Positions 5,586-7,251 of a DNA stretch of 7,251 nucleotides are shown in pieces. Origin of the DNA: Candidatus Gottesmanbacteria bacterium CG_4_10_14_0_8_um_filter_37_24 (lineage in GTDB: Bacteria; Patescibacteriota; Microgenomatia; 2-02-FULL-39-11). The notes beneath the pieces are model-generated. The model was not told where the DNA came from and searched no databases. It was given only the letters and a program-made list of their open reading frames with translations. A program made the position numbers and the translations under genes. Location of the stretch: the NCBI GenBank assembly GCA_002785215.1, contig PFMK01000033.1, positions 8,221 to 15,471 of the forward strand, written 5' to 3'. Each line of letters begins with the position of its first letter. The stretch's first letter is position 1.

Positions 5586-6553
5586 TTTTCTTCGGCTCGT
5601 CTAACTATTGTCTACCTATTCTGGACTTATTAAGAAATAATTTCCATCTATTGGCTGTTATCACCAAACCGGACAGACCGACAGGCAGGAAACAAATCCT
5701 CACCCCATCAGCGGTTAAAAAATATGCTTTGTCGCACAATATCCAAGTATTTACCCCTTCCGACAGAGATGAATTGTTATTACTTAGAAAATCCATTCCG
5801 GATCATTCACCTGACCTGGCTGTTGTCGCGGATTATGGCATTATAATTCCTAAAACCATCATCAATCTCCCGAAATACAAAACCATAAACATCCATTTCA
5901 GCAGACTGCCCCGCTTAAGAGGTGCCGCACCTGTCCAACACACCATACTCCTGGGAGAAAAAAGTGCCTGGATAAGTATTTTTCTCATGGAAGAAAAGCT
6001 CGATACCGGGGATATACTTTGGCAAAAAGAACTGAAACTTGAAGGGGTTGAAACTTCTGATTTCTTATATCATCGGCTGTTTGACATTGCGGCAGATAAT
6101 TTACCTGAGATAATCGATAAGTGTGCACAAGGTAAAATCAAACCGGTGAAACAGGACCATTCTAAGGCAACTTATACTAAGCGTTTAACCAAAGAAGACG
6201 GATTTATTCCTTTTCCGTTTTTCAAACTGGCTCTGGAGGGCGGAAAACCTACCGAAGCACAACTGTACAGTTGGCTACTTTATAATTCCCTGATCTCTAA
6301 ACATCATACTGACTGCGCAACGCTTATTGAACGAGCTGTAAGGGCTTTCTCTCCCTGGCCGGGAGTTTGGACCATAATTAAACTCAAAACTCAAATGTCA
6401 AAAGTCAAAAGTGAAGAAAAAAGGCTAAAAATCCTTAAAGCTCATATTGAACCTGCAGCAAGACTAGTTCCCGATCTGGTCCAGCTGGAGGGAAAAAACC
6501 CTGTATCATGGAAACAATTCCTTACTGCCTACCCCGGCCTTTTTCAAAACTAA
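5570..6553 (+). CDS. fmt: Methionyl-tRNA formyltransferase
   Basis: Fmt transfers a formyl group from 10-formyl-tetrahydrofolate to initiator Met-tRNA in the cytoplasm. The formyl group is later removed by the upstream gene's product, Def. The 327-residue product has the N-terminal formyltransferase fold: IFFGSS (6-11), KPDRPTGR (33-40), catalytic Asn107 and His109 in INIH, SRLPRLRGAAP (111-121) corresponding to the SLLPxxRGAxP signature, and LDTGD (144-148) with the catalytic Asp145. The C-terminal tRNA-binding domain begins around the TKRLTKEDG and FSPWPG (260-265) segments. Compared with E. coli Fmt as I remember it, about 28 extra residues lie between these two segments and the final barrel is shorter. 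Residues 271-282 are encoded by a heptamer repeat. ATG 5570 gives a normal N terminus. No Shine-Dalgarno sequence is present. The stop TAA overlaps the stop of the convergent gene. Confidence 0.96.
   Translation: MILNTIFFGSSNYCLPILDLLRNNFHLLAVITKPDRPTGRKQILTPSAVKKYALSHNIQVFTPSDRDELLLLRKSIPDHSPDLAVVADYGIIIPKTIINLPKYKTINIHFSRLPRLRGAAPVQHTILLGEKSAWISIFLMEEKLDTGDILWQKELKLEGVETSDFLYHRLFDIAADNLPEIIDKCAQGKIKPVKQDHSKATYTKRLTKEDGFIPFPFFKLALEGGKPTEAQLYSWLLYNSLISKHHTDCATLIERAVRAFSPWPGVWTIIKLKTQMSKVKSEEKRLKILKAHIEPAARLVPDLVQLEGKNPVSWKQFLTAYPGLFQN
6381..6415 (+). repeat. Five-unit heptanucleotide repeat inside fmt
   Basis: Five 7-bp units (boundaries at 6381, 6388, 6395, 6402, 6409) follow the pattern AA-S-TCAA. 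The first two are identical (AACTCAA), and the others drift to ATGTCAA, AAGTCAA and AAGTGAA. They encode the Lys/Ser-rich residues 271-282 (KLKTQMSKVKSE) directly after the conserved FSPWPGVWTI segment, probably a loop in the C-terminal barrel. The reading frame remains open. Confidence 0.88.
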
Positions 6554-7251
6554 GCTTTTATTTTTGTATACAACATATAAAAGTAAATCTGCACGAAGGG
6601 TAGAATTACAAAAACCAGCAAGAGTTTTCCACTTCTTCCTAAAAAATCAACAAGTGTTATAAGCAAAAAAAACAAAAAGGTATGAACCATCACTGCTCCA
6701 AGGTGTTCGGACACAAGCGCTCTGCTTTCTCTGAAAGAATCAAAAACACCTTTTTTCTGTTCAATCACAATATATGGGGAAAAAATGATATTGGAGATAA
6801 AAGCAAAAGCCGCAATATTAAAAAGAAACTGCGAATAATAATTCCATATTATCTGAGGTAAATTAAATATCCCCAATACTAAAAGAATTATTAGCTTTAC
6901 CGCCAAAGCTAATCCGATAATCATCAAAACAGATATTAAAACTCCTAACCAAAGTTTCCAAACATGCAAAAAGCCTTGTTTGAGATAAAAGAATACCCCA
7001 TGTGTGTGTTCTTCATCCAAAATGGCATAATACATAGCCATACAGGGGACTAAGAATAAGTATAAATATATAATTGCGGCTAATTCAATTGCGTCAGTAA
7101 TTGCACTTATTGAACCTCGAAACAAAACCACAGCACTTATCACCATAATAATAAATATTATTGTAATAACAAATAATAAGGTCTGAATTAGAAAATAGCT
7201 GATAAAATTTTTCCTAATGTTTTTGAAAGTCTGTGTCGTAATTAAAGTCAT
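6550..7251 (-). CDS. Polytopic membrane protein of unknown function
   Basis: The 233-residue product is strongly hydrophobic, with about six membrane segments (near residues 17-44, 54-78, 99-129, 138-163, 186-204 and 209-229). The stretch FSPYIVIEQKKGVFDSFRESRALV (157-180, given here only as landmarks: SPY at 158-160, DSFRESR at 171-177) is typical of bacterial membrane proteins resembling the membrane domain of glycerophosphodiester phosphodiesterases, in which an amphipathic helix follows a membrane segment. No catalytic domain is present, so no activity is proposed. The ATG occupies the last three bases of the window. It may be the true start, since TFKNIRKNF just before the first membrane segment looks like a normal N terminus, or a few residues may be missing. 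The TAG stop overlaps the fmt stop tail-to-tail. Confidence 0.75.
   Translation of the reverse strand: MTLITTQTFKNIRKNFISYFLIQTLLFVITIIFIIMVISAVVLFRGSISAITDAIELAAIIYLYLFLVPCMAMYYAILDEEHTHGVFFYLKQGFLHVWKLWLGVLISVLMIIGLALAVKLIILLVLGIFNLPQIIWNYYSQFLFNIAAFAFISNIIFSPYIVIEQKKGVFDSFRESRALVSEHLGAVMVHTFLFFLLITLVDFLGRSGKLLLVFVILPFVQIYFYMLYTKIKA

Overview
The window looks like part of a small, AT-rich bacterial chromosome. It carries the cell-shape genes mreB, mreC and mreD, a large O-antigen ligase/polymerase-type membrane protein with a C-terminal TPR region, and the formyl-methionine pair def and fmt. It ends in a polytopic membrane protein of unknown role. TGA acts as a stop at the end of the ligase gene, so the glycine-recoded lineages (Gracilibacteria, Absconditabacteria) do not fit. 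The extra segments in Def and Fmt, the near absence of Shine-Dalgarno sequences and the TPR-tailed ligase remind me of Patescibacteria (CPR), perhaps Microgenomates. That placement is an inference from memory and has not been tested.

Layout: positions 1-2293 on the minus strand hold mreB -> mreC -> mreD in the usual order, with mreD running off the left edge. A 184-bp divergent spacer (2294-2477) separates mreB from the plus-strand ligase gene (2478-4706). The ligase stop overlaps the def start (ATGA, 4703-4706). A 294-bp spacer (5276-5569) follows def, then fmt (5570-6553). fmt ends tail-to-tail, with a 4-bp overlap, against a minus-strand membrane protein gene (6550-7251) whose apparent start lies exactly on the right edge.

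How the genes fit together: MreB filaments with MreC and MreD direct elongation-mode wall synthesis. The divergent ligase probably polymerises or transfers a lipid-linked glycan on the outer face of the membrane, so both sides of the divergent spacer serve the cell envelope. Fmt formylates initiator Met-tRNA and Def removes the formyl group from new proteins.

The least expected signal is a set of four tracts with a strict 7-bp period, each built on a different heptamer. One lies inside the ligase gene (3712-3746), one is a long degenerate ladder directly after def (5277-5367), one lies across the fmt start codon (5551-5585), and one is inside fmt (6381-6415). Three of the four are exactly five units (35 bp). 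The def-fmt spacer also contains a long imperfect inverted repeat (5377-5513) that overlaps a 36-codon open frame of uncertain status.
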